64,000 nt of DNA from Commensalibacter intestini A911 (GTDB lineage Bacteria; Pseudomonadota; Alphaproteobacteria; Acetobacterales; Acetobacteraceae), in the NCBI RefSeq assembly GCF_000231445.1, contig NZ_AGFR01000007.1, positions 62,001 to 126,000 of the forward strand, given 5' to 3'. The translations under genes and the position numbers were made by a program. This document shows positions 63,229 to 64,000 of the stretch, in pieces (within the stretch, counting starts at the first letter, position 1; each line of letters begins with the position of its first letter). Below the pieces are notes generated by a model that had not been told where the DNA came from, searched no databases, and saw only the letters and a program-made list of their open reading frames with translations.

Positions 63229-64000
63229 ATGTCCATGAATGTTGCTGTTATTGGTGCTGGTGCATGGGGAATAGCCCTTTCCCTACAAATGGCCAGAACT
63301 GGTGCCAATGTCTATTTATGGAGCCGTAAAGAGTTACCTAATCCAACCAATCGCACGTTATCTCGTCTTGATTGCGTTCCTCTTCCAGAAACGATTACGG
63401 TTAGCAATCAGTTTCCCACACAAGCCGATATTACTTTTCTGACTGTTCCATTGCAACATATGCGCTCTATTCTACCACATGTTTCTGGAAACTCTCCTTT
63501 GATTGCTTGTTGTAAAGGCGTCGAAACAACAAGCCTTAAATTTCCCTTAGAAATCTTAGAAGAATTTTATCCGCAACGAGAACATGGTGCTTTATCAGGC
63601 CCTAATTTTGCACACGAAGTAGCCAAAGGATACCCAACCGCCAGCGTCATTGCCTCAAAACATCCAGAACTTGCTCAAGAATGGGCAAACAAACTTTCAA
63701 CCTCTACTTTCCGCCTCTATGCCAATCATGATCCGATTGGTGTTGAAATTGGAGGTGCTGCTAAAAATGTATTTGCCATTGCTGCTGGACTTGCCATGGG
63801 TGCTGGACTTGGGGAGAATGCTAGAGCCTCTATTATTACACGTGGCATTGCAGAACTCTCTCGCCTCAGTATTGGATTAGGCGGAGAACCGATGACCTTA
63901 TCAGGATTGGCGGGTGTTGGAGATATGATCCTAACCTGCACAGGACAAGGATCACGAAACTACTCCTTAGGTGTTGAACTGGGGCAAGGCAAGAAACTCC
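63229..64000 (+). CDS. gpsA: Glycerol-3-phosphate dehydrogenase [NAD(P)+], 3' end cut off
   Basis: Makes glycerol-3-phosphate from dihydroxyacetone phosphate for phospholipids. The visible 257 codons start MSMNVAVIGAGAWGIALSLQ (Rossmann GxGxxG), then VPLQHMRSIL, CCKGVETTSLKFPLEILE, GPNFAHEVAKGYPTASVIAS and GAAKNVFAIAAGLAMGAGLGENARASIITRG, with the catalytic Lys in the AAKN motif. The right edge of the window cuts it inside GQGSRNYSLGVELGQGK. ATG at 63229 follows AAAGGATAAACA. The tsaD-gpsA pair is standard. Confidence 0.97.
   Translation, partial: MSMNVAVIGAGAWGIALSLQMARTGANVYLWSRKELPNPTNRTLSRLDCVPLPETITVSNQFPTQADITFLTVPLQHMRSILPHVSGNSPLIACCKGVETTSLKFPLEILEEFYPQREHGALSGPNFAHEVAKGYPTASVIASKHPELAQEWANKLSTSTFRLYANHDPIGVEIGGAAKNVFAIAAGLAMGAGLGENARASIITRGIAELSRLSIGLGGEPMTLSGLAGVGDMILTCTGQGSRNYSLGVELGQGKKL

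Overview
The window is chromosomal DNA of an AT-rich alphaproteobacterium, most likely an acetic acid bacterium (Acetobacteraceae) of the low-GC, host-associated kind, with Commensalibacter as my best guess. The reasons are alphaproteobacterial gene orders (folK-rpoZ-relA; purMN opposite hda-ppk-ppx; Suv3-like helicase-S4 protein-fdxA; secB opposite tim44-mltA; hemCD opposite tsaD-gpsA), a class I lysyl-tRNA synthetase, a bo3/ba-type quinol oxidase operon and a Hint-domain surface protein of the kind common in acetic acid bacteria. The genus is an inference. No rRNA, tRNA, CRISPR array, insertion sequence or prophage was found. This is a mostly core-genome window with a few accessory genes.

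Layout. 1-6.2 kb: (p)ppGpp synthase/hydrolase (cut by the window edge), rpoZ and folK on the minus strand. Opposite them are a NYN-domain protein, a family-5 uracil-DNA glycosylase and a PepSY/DUF3325 membrane pair behind a near-consensus Fur box. 6.2-12.7 kb: ppx, ppk and hda, then purM and purN. 12.8-17.5 kb: a repeat-plus-Hint surface protein, ndk and an ABC-F ATPase. 17.5-22.8 kb: a surface-sugar block (DegT aminotransferase, VOC protein, FlaA1/CapD-type dehydratase, WecA-like glycosyl-1-phosphate transferase). 22.9-25.7 kb: a secreted protein, a MarR regulator and a CycA-like permease. 25.9-29.2 kb: helicase, S4 protein and ferredoxin. 29.3-33.3 kb: cyoABCD. 33.8-39 kb: Bax-inhibitor-1 protein, thpR, a shortened MprF and class I LysRS. 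39.1-44.3 kb: DinG-like helicase, a cold-shock protein, a DMT exporter and an OB-like/DUF805 fusion. 44.5-49.5 kb: groESL, dienelactone hydrolase and a TetR-old yellow enzyme pair. 49.5-56.5 kb: a Sel1 protein, mtnP, petC-petB without petA, an orphan Bug-type binding protein, an Smr protein and a tri-heme cytochrome c peroxidase. 56.6-64 kb: an orphan DNA methyltransferase, mltA, a Tim44-like gene, secB, hemD, hemC, tsaD and gpsA (cut by the window edge).

How the genes work together. Respiration is the strongest theme. The window holds a complete quinol oxidase operon, cytochrome b and c1 genes with no Rieske gene beside them, and a membrane-anchored tri-heme peroxidase that could take electrons straight from quinol. 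Stress and stringency genes also recur (RelA/SpoT, Ppk/Ppx, GroESL, DinG, TetR-old yellow enzyme). I did not find a clearly new multi-gene system. The points most worth checking are the missing petA, the truncated MprF beside LysRS, a perfect palindrome with an enterobacterial-style LexA core upstream of the DinG-like gene, a possible 34-residue membrane peptide, and the orphan methyltransferase.
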